From Silicimonas algicola (GTDB taxonomy: Bacteria; Pseudomonadota; Alphaproteobacteria; Rhodobacterales; Rhodobacteraceae): DNA of 64,000 bases. Positions 15,731-23,684 of this stretch are shown here, in pieces. The position numbers and the translations under genes were made by a program. Numbering within the stretch: the stretch's first letter is position 1; every line of letters starts with the position of its first letter. Location: the NCBI RefSeq assembly GCF_003148765.1, contig NZ_QGGV01000001.1:180001-244000 (forward strand), written 5' to 3'. Below the pieces are notes generated by a model, which searched no databases, was not told the origin of the DNA, and saw nothing but the letters and a program-made list of their open reading frames with translations.

Positions 15731-15943
15731 GGCGGGATAGCCGCTCGAAATTCACGCTGTCACGAACTGATTGGTCCGACATTCGCCTGTCACACGAACC
15801 ATGCTAGACTGGGCGTCGGGACAGGTGGGATTGCATCATTCCCGCGAAATCTTGAAGCGCCGTTTGATGTTTCAAGTTGTTTTGGCCGCGCTCAAGATAA
15901 GATCGGCGCGACTCAGGTCTGAGGGTGAAGGTAAGGGTTTGAG

Positions 15944-16108
15944 ATGCAGGTCGAACGCAAGATTGCTTATGCGCCTAGAACGATCGAAGTCGGTCAGAAG
16001 ATCGCCAGGCTTCACGAAACATGCGTCGGCTGCTCCGGGTGCCGCGGCCTTTGTCGTGAGTTTCTTGAGCTGCTCACTCTTCCAGAGGCCGTGGTCCGCA
16101 CGGCCTGA
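15944..16108 (+). CDS. Small cysteine-rich protein (54 aa)
   Basis: A 54-residue protein, MQVERKIAYAPRTIEVG at the start, with the cluster CVGCSGCRGLC at about residues 27-37. Five spaced Cys suggest a metal (zinc or iron-sulfur) site. AAGG and AAGGG lie 9-16 nt upstream of the ATG. The frame is well conserved-looking and ends 3 bp before the convergent thioesterase stop. I believe similar short proteins occur in other Rhodobacterales but could not check. The upstream gap 15731-15943 shows only a repeated CTGTCAC-ACGAA pair and no gene. Confidence 0.6.
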   Translation: MQVERKIAYAPRTIEVGQKIARLHETCVGCSGCRGLCREFLELLTLPEAVVRTA

Positions 16109-16111
16109 CGT

Positions 16112-16528
16112 TTAGCCTTCGCGAAACCGTGTGGCCAACTCATCGGGCAGGGCGGCTGACTTCAATGCTTGAGACGATGGATCGCGGATTGTCCACACGC
16201 GCGTTTCCTTTCCCTCGACGCAGATCGTCTCGCCCTTTCTCAGGACATGCCCAATGAGGAACGAAGATCGACGCACCTCGAGGATGGAGGTCTCGATCGT
16301 CACCTCCTCGCCATAGCGGCACGGCGCGCGGAACGTCGCCCCGGTCTCGACCACGGGACAGCCGGCCGCGCTGAAATGGGCGAGCATCGCATCCTTCGGC
16401 CATCCGGCGGCCTCGTAAAGCAACGCCGTCGCATGATCGAACCAGCGGAAATAGTTGGGATTGAAGACGATGCCCGCAGGATCGCAGTCGCCCCATTCGA
16501 TGCGACGGTTCGTGATGTTCGAAAGCAT
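16112..16528 (-). CDS. 4-hydroxybenzoyl-CoA-thioesterase-type acyl-CoA thioesterase
   Basis: A 138-residue hot-dog-fold thioesterase. The N-terminal EWGDCDPAGIVFNPNYFRWF (residues 10-29) is the 4-HBT signature including the catalytic Asp. It hydrolyses a small or aromatic acyl-CoA; the exact substrate is unclear. The start is taken at ATG 16528, one base after the stop of the TPR gene, so the two form an operon; longer frames run into that gene. YbgC-like and benzoate-pathway members look alike at this level. Confidence 0.85.
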   Translation of the reverse strand: MLSNITNRRIEWGDCDPAGIVFNPNYFRWFDHATALLYEAAGWPKDAMLAHFSAAGCPVVETGATFRAPCRYGEEVTIETSILEVRRSSFLIGHVLRKGETICVEGKETRVWTIRDPSSQALKSAALPDELATRFREG

Positions 16529-16529
16529 C

Positions 16530-17093
16530 CTAGAGCGTCTGGCCGTCGACCTGACGCTCGAGTTCGAGGATCGTCTGCGACAACCCCTCGCGGTGCGGCG
16601 TGAGTGTTTCCACCTCGCGCCAAATCTCGAGCGCGTCTTCAGGCCGTCCAAGCTCCTGCAGGATCAGCGCCAGCCCGCTCATCGCCGCGAAATGCTTTGG
16701 ATTGAGCGAAAGCGTCTGACCGATGTCCTCGACCGCCTGACCGAATTGCCCGGCCATGAAATAGGCTGTCGCGCGTCCGTTGTAGCCTTCGGCGAAGTCC
16801 GGGGCGTGGTCGATCAGAGCACTGAAGTGTTCGACAGCGGTCTTCCAGTCGCCACTTTCCAGCGCTTTGCGCCCCCGCTCCAGAAGCAGGTCCATCGATG
16901 GTGAGCCTGATTTCGACCAGATATCGTAGATCCGCTGCTCGATCTGTGCTGCGGCGGCAGGATCACCGCCCCTCAGACCCTCGAAAAGAGCGTCGAGTTC
17001 GGAGTCCTCAACAGCCAGAGCTGAGCCAGATATGACGAAGCCGGTCACAAGTGCCGCTACGGCGTATTTGAGAGTTGACGTTCTGCGGCCCAT
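16530..17093 (-). CDS. Periplasmic TPR protein
   Basis: A 187-residue protein with a signal peptide (about residues 1-28, ending SGSALA) and three TPR-like helical repeats from about residue 70 to 165 (RGRKALESGDWKTAVEHFSA, GRATAYFMAGQFGQAVEDIG, SGLALILQELGRPEDALEIW). TPR units bind proteins; no catalytic residues are seen. It is cotranscribed with the thioesterase 1 bp downstream, though the link in function is not evident. Confidence 0.8.
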   Translation of the reverse strand: MGRRTSTLKYAVAALVTGFVISGSALAVEDSELDALFEGLRGGDPAAAAQIEQRIYDIWSKSGSPSMDLLLERGRKALESGDWKTAVEHFSALIDHAPDFAEGYNGRATAYFMAGQFGQAVEDIGQTLSLNPKHFAAMSGLALILQELGRPEDALEIWREVETLTPHREGLSQTILELERQVDGQTL

Positions 17094-17156
17094 ATATCGA
17101 GTTTAGCGCAACAGCGGGCGAATGCGAGCCCGAAAGACCCCAGGAAGGATACCCGG

Positions 17157-17447
17157 ATGAGCGAAGTGATCGACCAGGCGGTGACCGCCCTCAATGCAAA
17201 GTTGGGCCCGGACGGATTCGACGGCATCGCCAAGTTCGTGATCGAAGGCGAGGGCGCGGTGATGCTGGATCACTCCGGTGCGCGCGCCGCCGACGAAGAG
17301 GCCGACGTCACCATGACTGCCGATACCGAGACGTTCCGCGACATCCTCGAAGGCAGCCTGAACCCGACGTCCGCTTTCATGACTGGCCGCCTTAAGATCG
17401 ACGGCGACATGGGAGCCGCGATGCGGCTTGCGCCCGTCCTTTCCTGA
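17157..17447 (+). CDS. SCP2 sterol-binding-domain protein
   Basis: A 96-residue stand-alone SCP2 domain. The order is the usual one: N-terminal helix, the strands GIAKFVIEGEGAVMLDHSG and ADVTMTADTETFRDILEG, then SAFMTGRLKIDGDMGAAMRL. Such small proteins bind lipids or acyl-CoA in a hydrophobic pocket. The downstream lipase-like hydrolase starts 2 bp later, so the pair is an operon and may act on the same lipid ligand, which is inference. Confidence 0.88.
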   Translation: MSEVIDQAVTALNAKLGPDGFDGIAKFVIEGEGAVMLDHSGARAADEEADVTMTADTETFRDILEGSLNPTSAFMTGRLKIDGDMGAAMRLAPVLS

Positions 17448-17449
17448 CG

Positions 17450-18400
17450 ATGGACAAGGCGCCCTACCGCGCCGATCTGGCACAAGGTCCCGAGGATGCG
17501 TCGACGTTCTGGGTCCGTGCGAACGACGGCGTCCGGCTGAGGCTGACGATCTGGCGGCAAGAGGGCGCGGGGGGGACGGTCCTGCTGTTCCCCGGTCGGA
17601 CCGAATTCATCGAGAAATACGGACGCCTTGCCCGCGATCTCACGGCGCAGGGATTGGCCGTAGCGACCATCGACTGGCGAGGGCAGGGGTTCTCGGACCG
17701 GCTTGCGGGCGACCCTAGTCTTGGGCATGTCGGCGCTTTTCCGGACTACCAGCGTGACGTCGATGCGCTTCTTTCGGCCGCCCGAGAGGCGAGGCTGCCC
17801 GAGCCCTTCAATCTCCTCGCGCATTCCATGGGTGGATCCATCGGATTGCGTGCGCTGTGCGAGGGCCTTCCGGTGGCGCGGGCGGTCTTCACGGCGCCGA
17901 TGTGGGCGATCAACCTGCCCGTCGCACTGCGCCCTCTGCCTTTTGTGCTGCCGCCGGTTTACCGCCTGGCGCGCAGGGGGCTGGACTATGCGCCGGGCAC
18001 GAGGCCGACGAACTACATTGCGGACACAGGATTTGTCGAAAACCTCCTGACCACGGATCGCGACAGCTATGACATCCTGGGCGCCTATGCAGCGGCAGAA
18101 CCGATGTTCGCCCTTGGCGGTCCCTCGGTGCACTGGGTGGGCGAGGCCGCAAAGGAAGGTCGTGCGCTCATGCGGATGCCTCGCCCGGACGTACCGACAC
18201 TGACGTTCCTAGGCACGCTCGAGCAAGTCGTATCGATCACGGCCATAAATCGCATTCACGCCGACTGGCCGTCCGCGGAACTTCGGCTGGTTGAGGGCGC
18301 CAAGCACGAGCTTCTGATGGAAGCGCCCGCAATCCGCGCGCAAGTCCTGTCGCAGACGCTCGAGTTTTTGGCGCCCGACCGGATTCACGCCACGCGATAG
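17450..18400 (+). CDS. Alpha/beta hydrolase, lysophospholipase (PldB) type
   Basis: A 316-residue alpha/beta hydrolase. The nucleophile elbow is AHSMGGS (near residue 125), the oxyanion region is LLFPGRTEFIEKYG, and the C-terminal His is in VEGAKHELLMEA. The family includes lysophospholipase L2 and monoacylglycerol lipases. No signal peptide is seen, so it is probably cytoplasmic. It follows the SCP2 gene by 2 bp. The 3' end overlaps the convergent gene at 18385-18654 by 16 bp. Confidence 0.88.
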   Translation: MDKAPYRADLAQGPEDASTFWVRANDGVRLRLTIWRQEGAGGTVLLFPGRTEFIEKYGRLARDLTAQGLAVATIDWRGQGFSDRLAGDPSLGHVGAFPDYQRDVDALLSAAREARLPEPFNLLAHSMGGSIGLRALCEGLPVARAVFTAPMWAINLPVALRPLPFVLPPVYRLARRGLDYAPGTRPTNYIADTGFVENLLTTDRDSYDILGAYAAAEPMFALGGPSVHWVGEAAKEGRALMRMPRPDVPTLTFLGTLEQVVSITAINRIHADWPSAELRLVEGAKHELLMEAPAIRAQVLSQTLEFLAPDRIHATR

Positions 18401-18654
18401 ATACGCTCGCCGCGCAGTGGCCTTGCGGCGGGGCCGTGCGGCAGCCCACGCACGATCTCGGCATCTTGTCGGCCCTCGTCCCCAAGGGCGGCCAGAACGA
18501 AATCGCGATCGAGAAAACCTTTGTAGGATAACCCGGCGCGATCGGCCGCTTCGGCGGCATGACTCGGACGGGCATTCGGACATTCGCCTGGACAGGGCGA
18601 CGTCTCGGAGAGAAAACACGCGCCGCTTCCGCGGCAAAACTTGAACTCGCACAT
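18385..18654 (-). CDS. Hypothetical Cys-rich-N-terminus protein (89 aa)
   Basis: An 89-residue frame starting MCEFKFCRGSGACF, with six Cys in the first 27 residues (also SPCPGEC), which would suit a metal site. The remainder (GYLD-like FLDRDFVLAALGDEGRQDAE) looks like a short helical tail. The start is chosen at ATG 18654; upstream sequence in this frame is A+T-rich and not coding-like. The family is not recognised. The overlap with the hydrolase 3' end is unusual but short. Confidence 0.45.
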   Translation of the reverse strand: MCEFKFCRGSGACFLSETSPCPGECPNARPSHAAEAADRAGLSYKGFLDRDFVLAALGDEGRQDAEIVRGLPHGPAARPLRGERIYRVA

Positions 18655-19366
18655 ACTACCCACCCAACACTTGTGGTCTTGATGCGTCGAAATTACGGCG
18701 AAACTTTGGCAAAGGCAAGCGCAAACTTGTGTAATATCAAATAAAAACAAATAGTTAATTGAAAAAGTAAGAGGCGCGCTCCGCCCCACCGGAACGCGCC
18801 TCGCCCCACCCAGGCCGATGCTCTGTTTACCGGGAAGGCAGTCGCCGGCGAGCATCGGTGAGCATCCTGTCAGTCGGCCGTCTAGCGGCCCTTTCCTGGC
18901 GATCTGCGGTACAGTGCCGGCCGGTCGCCGTTGAATCTCGAAAAGGTATTGGAATATCTGTCCTCCCCATCCGGCTGCGGCGCCGGAAAAGGCGCCGCAG
19001 GCCGGGGGGTATCGGCAGAGGTCGTACCGCGTCCGGAACCAGTCCTGACGGACCGGGTGAGAGCCGGATTGGACAGAGAGCGGCGCGACACCACAACCAT
19101 TAACCTTTCACACACACACGAGGCAGGGACACATTCGCCTCAGTGACTTTCTTAAGGCAGGAATATGGCAGGAATAGGGCGTGCATTTGGTCGAGAGGCC
19201 CTCCAATCGTGGCCTATCGGACGCTGGAGACCATCATTATGTACCACGCGTGGTCACTCGGCCGCCTCGACGCTTAGAACGCCGTCGGTCATCACCAGAA
19301 TCGGGCCAAAATAGGGCGACATGCCTAGAGAGGTGCGGGCGACAAGGCCGCCGCCCGCATCCGGTC
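18655..19366. other. 712-bp intergenic region without a confident gene
   Basis: The first 100 bp are A+T-rich. A GAGGCGCG/CGCGCCTC stem lies at about 18770-18803. A perfect 10-bp hairpin (CTGCGGCGCC, loop GGAAAA, GGCGCCGCAG) lies at 18975-19000, with no T-run. On the minus strand, 19251-19321 can encode MSPYFGPILVMTDGVLSVE, which looks like a protein C-terminus and may be a remnant. Other open frames are Arg-rich and unconvincing. Confidence 0.5.
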
Positions 19367-20935
19367 TCAGCCGGCGTCCTTGTAGCTGACGGTCTTCACG
19401 TCAGAATCGGGATCGGACTTCTGTCGCCGCACGAGAAGCCGATTCAAGGCGTTCACATAGGCCTTAGCCGAGGCTACCACCGTATCCGTGTCCGCGGCCT
19501 GGCCGGTCGCGATGCGACCTTCCTCCTCCATTCGAACGCTCACGGTGGCCTGGGCGTCCGTCCCTTCAGTCACGGCATGAACCTGATAGAGCTGAAGCCG
19601 AGCCTCGTGCGGGAACAGAGCCTTCACGGCGTTGAAGGTCGCATCCACGGGTCCGTCTCCCTGGGACGTCGTCCGCAGTTCCTTCCCGTCTATCTCAAGG
19701 ATCAGATCCGCCGACTGGGGCGCTTCGGTGCCGCAGATGACACGCAGGAACTTGACCTTGATGCGGTCGTGCGCGTCCCCTGTCTCCTGGTCACGCATGA
19801 GGGCAATCAGGTCGTCCTCGAAGACCTCTTTCTTGCGGTCGGCCAGCGCCTTGAACCGGACGAACACGTCGTTGAGCTGGTTGTCGGCCAGGTCGAAACC
19901 CAATTCCTTCAGCTTCGCTCGCAGCGCGGCGCGTCCCGAGTGCTTGCCCATGACGATGTTCGTCTCGGACAGACCCACGTCCTCGGGACGCATGATCTCG
20001 AAAGTCTCGGCGTTCTTCAGCATTCCGTCCTGGTGAATGCCGCTTTCGTGCGCGAAGGCGTTCTTGCCGACAATTGCCTTGTTGTACTGCACGGGGAAGC
20101 CTGAGACCGTCGAGACCCGGCGCGAAATGTGCATGAGCTTCGTCGTGTCGACACCCGTCGTCCAGGGCATGATGTCGTGACGCACCTTAAGCGCCATCAC
20201 CACCTCTTCCAGTGCGGTGTTACCGGCCCGTTCGCCCAGGCCGTTGATCGTGCATTCGATCTGCCGCGCCCCACCCTCGACGGCGGCAAGCGCGTTCGCC
20301 GTCGCCATGCCGAGGTCGTTGTGGCAATGCGTGGCGAAGATCACCTCGTCGGCCCCCGGCACGGTCTCGATCAGCCGACGGATCAGGTCGGCACTTTCGC
20401 GGGGCGCCGTATAGCCGACCGTGTCGGGGATGTTGATCGTGGTCGCACCCGCCTTGATCGCAATCTCGACCACGCGGGCGAGGTAGTCCCACTCGGTCCG
20501 GGTGGCGTCCATGGGCGACCACTGCACGTTGTCGCAGAGATTCCGCGCATGCGTCACGGTGTCGTGGATGCGGTCGGCCATCTCGTCCATCGTCAGGTTC
20601 GGGATGGCGCGGTGCAACGGTGACGTCCCGATGAAGGTGTGGATGCGCGGGCGCCGCGCGTGCTTCACGGCCTCCCAGCACCGGTCGATGTCCCTGAAGT
20701 TGGCTCGGGCGAGGCCGCAGATCACGGCCTGTTTCGATCGCCGTGCGACCTCGCTCACCGCCTCGAAGTCCCCGTCCGAAGCTATCGGGAAGCCGGCCTC
20801 GATGATGTCGACGCCCATGTCGTCGAGGAGTTCGGCGATCTCCAGCTTCTCGGAATGGCTCATGGTGGCGCCAGGGCTTTGCTCTCCGTCGCGCAGTGTC
20901 GTGTCGAAGATTACAACACGGGTCTGGTCTGTCAT
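19367..20935 (-). CDS. leuA: 2-isopropylmalate synthase
   Basis: A 522-residue enzyme that condenses acetyl-CoA with 2-oxoisovalerate, the first step of leucine synthesis. The N-terminal TIM barrel shows FDTTLRDGEQSPGATM and the metal-site region HCHNDLGMATAN. The linker AGKNAFAHESGIHQDGM-like segment (IVGKNAFAHESGIHQDG) and the C-terminal LeuA regulatory domain, which binds leucine, are present at the usual length. RBS AAGGA is 8 nt upstream. A leucine-rich leader peptide precedes it, so leucine supply should control expression. Confidence 0.96.
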   Translation of the reverse strand: MTDQTRVVIFDTTLRDGEQSPGATMSHSEKLEIAELLDDMGVDIIEAGFPIASDGDFEAVSEVARRSKQAVICGLARANFRDIDRCWEAVKHARRPRIHTFIGTSPLHRAIPNLTMDEMADRIHDTVTHARNLCDNVQWSPMDATRTEWDYLARVVEIAIKAGATTINIPDTVGYTAPRESADLIRRLIETVPGADEVIFATHCHNDLGMATANALAAVEGGARQIECTINGLGERAGNTALEEVVMALKVRHDIMPWTTGVDTTKLMHISRRVSTVSGFPVQYNKAIVGKNAFAHESGIHQDGMLKNAETFEIMRPEDVGLSETNIVMGKHSGRAALRAKLKELGFDLADNQLNDVFVRFKALADRKKEVFEDDLIALMRDQETGDAHDRIKVKFLRVICGTEAPQSADLILEIDGKELRTTSQGDGPVDATFNAVKALFPHEARLQLYQVHAVTEGTDAQATVSVRMEEEGRIATGQAADTDTVVASAKAYVNALNRLLVRRQKSDPDSDVKTVSYKDAG

Positions 20936-20952
20936 GGTCTTGATCCTTGTGT

Positions 20953-21026
20953 CCTTAGCTCTGGTCCCGGCGCTGGAGCTCCTCTGAGCGGTCGCGCCGA
21001 AAAGGCACGCTCAGAGGCGGCTAAGG
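20953..21026 (-). promoter_or_regulatory. Leucine attenuator-type structure upstream of leuA
   Basis: In the leuA leader RNA, CCTCTGAGCG (21017-21008) pairs perfectly with CGCTCAGAGG (20990-20981). Outside it, CCTTAGC (21026-21020) pairs with GCTAAGG (20959-20953). The 5' arms overlap the last Leu codons and stop of the leader peptide, so ribosome stalling would open them. No T-run follows either stem. The outer 3' arm covers an AAGG in the leuA ribosome-site region, so translational control is as likely as termination. Confidence 0.75.
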
Positions 21027-21085
21027 AGAAGAAGCAGGTCGGCGGCAGAAAGGCCGCAGGAGGGGATATGTCTCACCTGGTTCAT
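21011..21085 (-). CDS. leuL: Leucine operon leader peptide (24 aa)
   Basis: MNQVRHIPSCGLSAAD is followed by five consecutive leucines (CTG CTT CTT CTC CTT), then SRL and stop. Seven of 24 residues are Leu. A run of control codons just before pairing RNA segments upstream of leuA is the hallmark of a leucine leader peptide; such attenuators are known upstream of leuA in Alphaproteobacteria. The symbol is by function. Confidence 0.85.
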   Translation of the reverse strand: MNQVRHIPSCGLSAADLLLLLSRL

Positions 21086-21138
21086 GCCGAAAGAGGATAG
21101 GCAGCGGGGCCAGCCTTGTCAAAGCCTTCCCAACCCAC

Positions 21139-22755
21139 CTAGTCGGGCGCGTGAAGCGCCGACTGACGGATGACCGCGCCTTCCAGCCAGCCCGGCTCCA
21201 TCGTGGGCACCGAAGCGAGAAGAAGCGCGGTATAGTCAGGATGGGGGGGAGAAAGGATGTCGTCCTTCGGGCCCTGCTCGACGACGCGACCCTGGTGCAT
21301 CACCACGATTTCGTCCGCAATGGCCCGCACCGTCGCAATGTCGTGCGTGATGAAGATGTAGGTCACGCCAAGCTCTTCCTGAAGGCGCATAAGCAGTTTC
21401 AGGATGCCTTCCTGCACAACCTGGTCGAGCGCCGAGGTGACCTCGTCGCAGATCACTAGGTCAGGTTCGGCGGCAAGGGCGCGGGCAATGCAGATCCGCT
21501 GCTTCTGCCCGCCTGACAGTTCTCCGGGCAAGCGGTCGGCGAAGCTCTCGTCGAGTTCGATCAGCTTCAGAAGTCGCGTCACCTCTTCCTCGCGCGCGCG
21601 TCCCTTCAGCCCGCGATAGAAGGTTAGCGGTCGCCCGATGATTTCCGAGACGCGATGCCTCGGGTTCATCGCCGTGTCGGCCATCTGGTAGATCATCTGG
21701 ATGCGGCGAAGCTGCTCCTTGGATCGTCCCTTGAGCGCGGGTGGAAGGCCGGCGCCGTCGAAACGAACGGTGCCCTCGATGGGCGGCAGAAGCCCCGTCA
21801 CCACGCGCGCGGTCGTGGACTTGCCCGAACCGCTTTCGCCTACGACGGCAATGGTCCGTCCCTTGGGGACGCGGATCGTCACGTCGTGAAGGACGGGCTT
21901 CGAGCCATAGGCTGCCGTCACACCCGCGATCTCGAGAATAGGCTCGGAGGCGGCCCGTGCCGGCTTCTCGATTGAGCGCACAGCCCAGAGGGACCGGGTG
22001 TAGGGATCCTTCGGGCGCGCCAGCATCTCGGCCGTCTCGGCCTCCTCGATCTCCCGCCCGTGTCTCAGGACCTTGATCCGGTCGGCCATCTGAGCGACCA
22101 CGGCAAGGTCGTGAGTGATATAGATCGCCGCCGTATCGAAGCGTTCGACCGCCTCCTTCATGGCGGCCAGCACATTCACCTGCGTCGTCACGTCCAGTGC
22201 CGTCGTTGGCTCGTCGAAGATGATGAGGTCGGGACGCGCGCTCATCGCCATTGCCGTCATCGCCCGCTGAAGTTGCCCGCCCGAAACCTGATGGGGATAG
22301 CGAAATCCGATGGTGTTTGGCTCCGGCAGCTTCATCGCGGCATAAAGCGCCTTGGCGTCCTCGACCGCTTCGGCCTCGGGGCGAAGGCCGTGGGCCAAGG
22401 TCGCTTCGACGGTCTGGTCGATCAGACGGTGCGCGGGGTTGAAGGCTGCGGCGGCGGACTGGGCGACATAGGCGATACGCGATCCCCGCAGAGCTTGCCG
22501 CTTCGTCTCGCTCGCGGTCATCAGGTCGATGCCGTCGAACACGATCCGGCCGCTGGTCAGGCGGCAACCGGGCCGCGCGAAGCCCATGGCCGCGAGACCA
22601 AGGGTCGATTTGCCGGCGCCCGATTCTCCGATGAGGCCCAACACCTCACCCCGGCGCAGGGTCAGGCTCACGCCCCGGACAATCGGATGCCAGCGTTCGT
22701 CCGAGAACCCGTCGATGACGACGTCGCGCATGTCGAGAAGAAGGTCGTCCGCCAT
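21139..22755 (-). CDS. Peptide/nickel-type ABC transporter, fused double ATPase (DppD-DppF)
   Basis: A 538-residue protein with two complete ABC ATPase domains. The first has GESGAGKST, the signature VSGGQLQRAMTAMAM and IIFDEPTTALD. The second has GESGSGKST, LSGGQKQRICIARAL and VICDEVTSALD. It energises uptake of oligopeptides or related solutes through the two permeases upstream. The start is ATG 22755; longer frames run into the permease gene. Last gene of the three-gene operon 24736-21139. No periplasmic binding-protein gene is present. Confidence 0.93.
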   Translation of the reverse strand: MADDLLLDMRDVVIDGFSDERWHPIVRGVSLTLRRGEVLGLIGESGAGKSTLGLAAMGFARPGCRLTSGRIVFDGIDLMTASETKRQALRGSRIAYVAQSAAAAFNPAHRLIDQTVEATLAHGLRPEAEAVEDAKALYAAMKLPEPNTIGFRYPHQVSGGQLQRAMTAMAMSARPDLIIFDEPTTALDVTTQVNVLAAMKEAVERFDTAAIYITHDLAVVAQMADRIKVLRHGREIEEAETAEMLARPKDPYTRSLWAVRSIEKPARAASEPILEIAGVTAAYGSKPVLHDVTIRVPKGRTIAVVGESGSGKSTTARVVTGLLPPIEGTVRFDGAGLPPALKGRSKEQLRRIQMIYQMADTAMNPRHRVSEIIGRPLTFYRGLKGRAREEEVTRLLKLIELDESFADRLPGELSGGQKQRICIARALAAEPDLVICDEVTSALDQVVQEGILKLLMRLQEELGVTYIFITHDIATVRAIADEIVVMHQGRVVEQGPKDDILSPPHPDYTALLLASVPTMEPGWLEGAVIRQSALHAPD

Positions 22756-22763
22756 GTCGTCCC

Positions 22764-23684
22764 TCACACCTCGTCCCGCAGACCGCTTGTCTTGATGAGG
22801 AACCAATCCACCACGAAGTTCACGGCAATGGTCAGAAGCGCGATCGCTCCGGCCGGCAGCAGCGGCGTGATTCCGGCTTTGAGGTCGTACTGCGCGAACT
22901 GGATCAGCGAGGCGTTTTCGCGAACCATCGAGCCCCAGTCGGCCGTCGGCGGTTGAATTCCGACGCCCAGGAACGACAGCGCCGCGATGGTCAGGAACAC
23001 GAAGCAGAAGCGCAGACCGAATTCGGCGACGAGGGGCGGCATGATGTTGGGCAGAATCTCGCGGCGCATCACCCAGCCAAGGCCTTCTCCGCGTAGGCGC
23101 GCGGCCTCGACGTATTCCATCACGGCGACGTTCATGGCCACCGCCCGCGTCAGACGGAAGACCCGCGTCGAATCGAGAAGGGCGATGATGACGACCAGCG
23201 ACCAGACCGACGAGCCGAAGATCGACAGAAGCATCAGCGCGAAGATCAGCGACGGGATCGCCATGAGCACGTCGATCGCGCGGGCGAGGAACTGGTCCAC
23301 CCACCCACGGCTGATCGCGGCGGCAAGCCCAAGGCCTCCTCCCACGAGGAAGGCCAGTAGGGTCGTGACGACCGCGATCCCGATGGTGTTCCGCGCCCCG
23401 TAGATCAGACGCGAGAAGATGTCGCGCCCGATCTGGTCTGTTCCGAAGACATGCCCGTCGCCCCAGGGCAGGTAGGCTCCGAAGCTGCTGTCCGCCTCAC
23501 CGTAAGGTGCGATCAACGGCGCCAGCAAGGCCACCACCATGTAGATCGCGATGACGATCATCCCGAACCACGCCGTGAGAGGCGCGCCCTTCAGAGCGAT
23601 CCACGCCTTCTGAAGGCGGCTTCGGCGGACCCTTGGCTGGGCCACTTCGTCGAGGGCGGAGTATGTCTCCGGCGCGTCTGTCAT
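22764..23684 (-). CDS. Peptide-type ABC transporter permease (DppC-like)
   Basis: A 306-residue permease with an N-terminal cytoplasmic stretch, a first TM near residues 35-58, and the DppC/OppC family N-domain segment YLPWGDGHVFGTDQIGRDIF. The EAA loop is YVEAARLRGEGLGWVMRREILPN, which docks onto the ATPase. About six TM segments. The start is ATG 23684, overlapping the DppB-like stop by 4 bp. Solute specificity cannot be told. Confidence 0.92.
   Translation of the reverse strand: MTDAPETYSALDEVAQPRVRRSRLQKAWIALKGAPLTAWFGMIVIAIYMVVALLAPLIAPYGEADSSFGAYLPWGDGHVFGTDQIGRDIFSRLIYGARNTIGIAVVTTLLAFLVGGGLGLAAAISRGWVDQFLARAIDVLMAIPSLIFALMLLSIFGSSVWSLVVIIALLDSTRVFRLTRAVAMNVAVMEYVEAARLRGEGLGWVMRREILPNIMPPLVAEFGLRFCFVFLTIAALSFLGVGIQPPTADWGSMVRENASLIQFAQYDLKAGITPLLPAGAIALLTIAVNFVVDWFLIKTSGLRDEV

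Noticed and set aside
15771-16115. A 114-aa plus-strand gene upstream of the thioesterase
   Set aside because: The frame is Arg/Ser-rich and overlaps the better supported 54-aa Cys-cluster gene in another frame.
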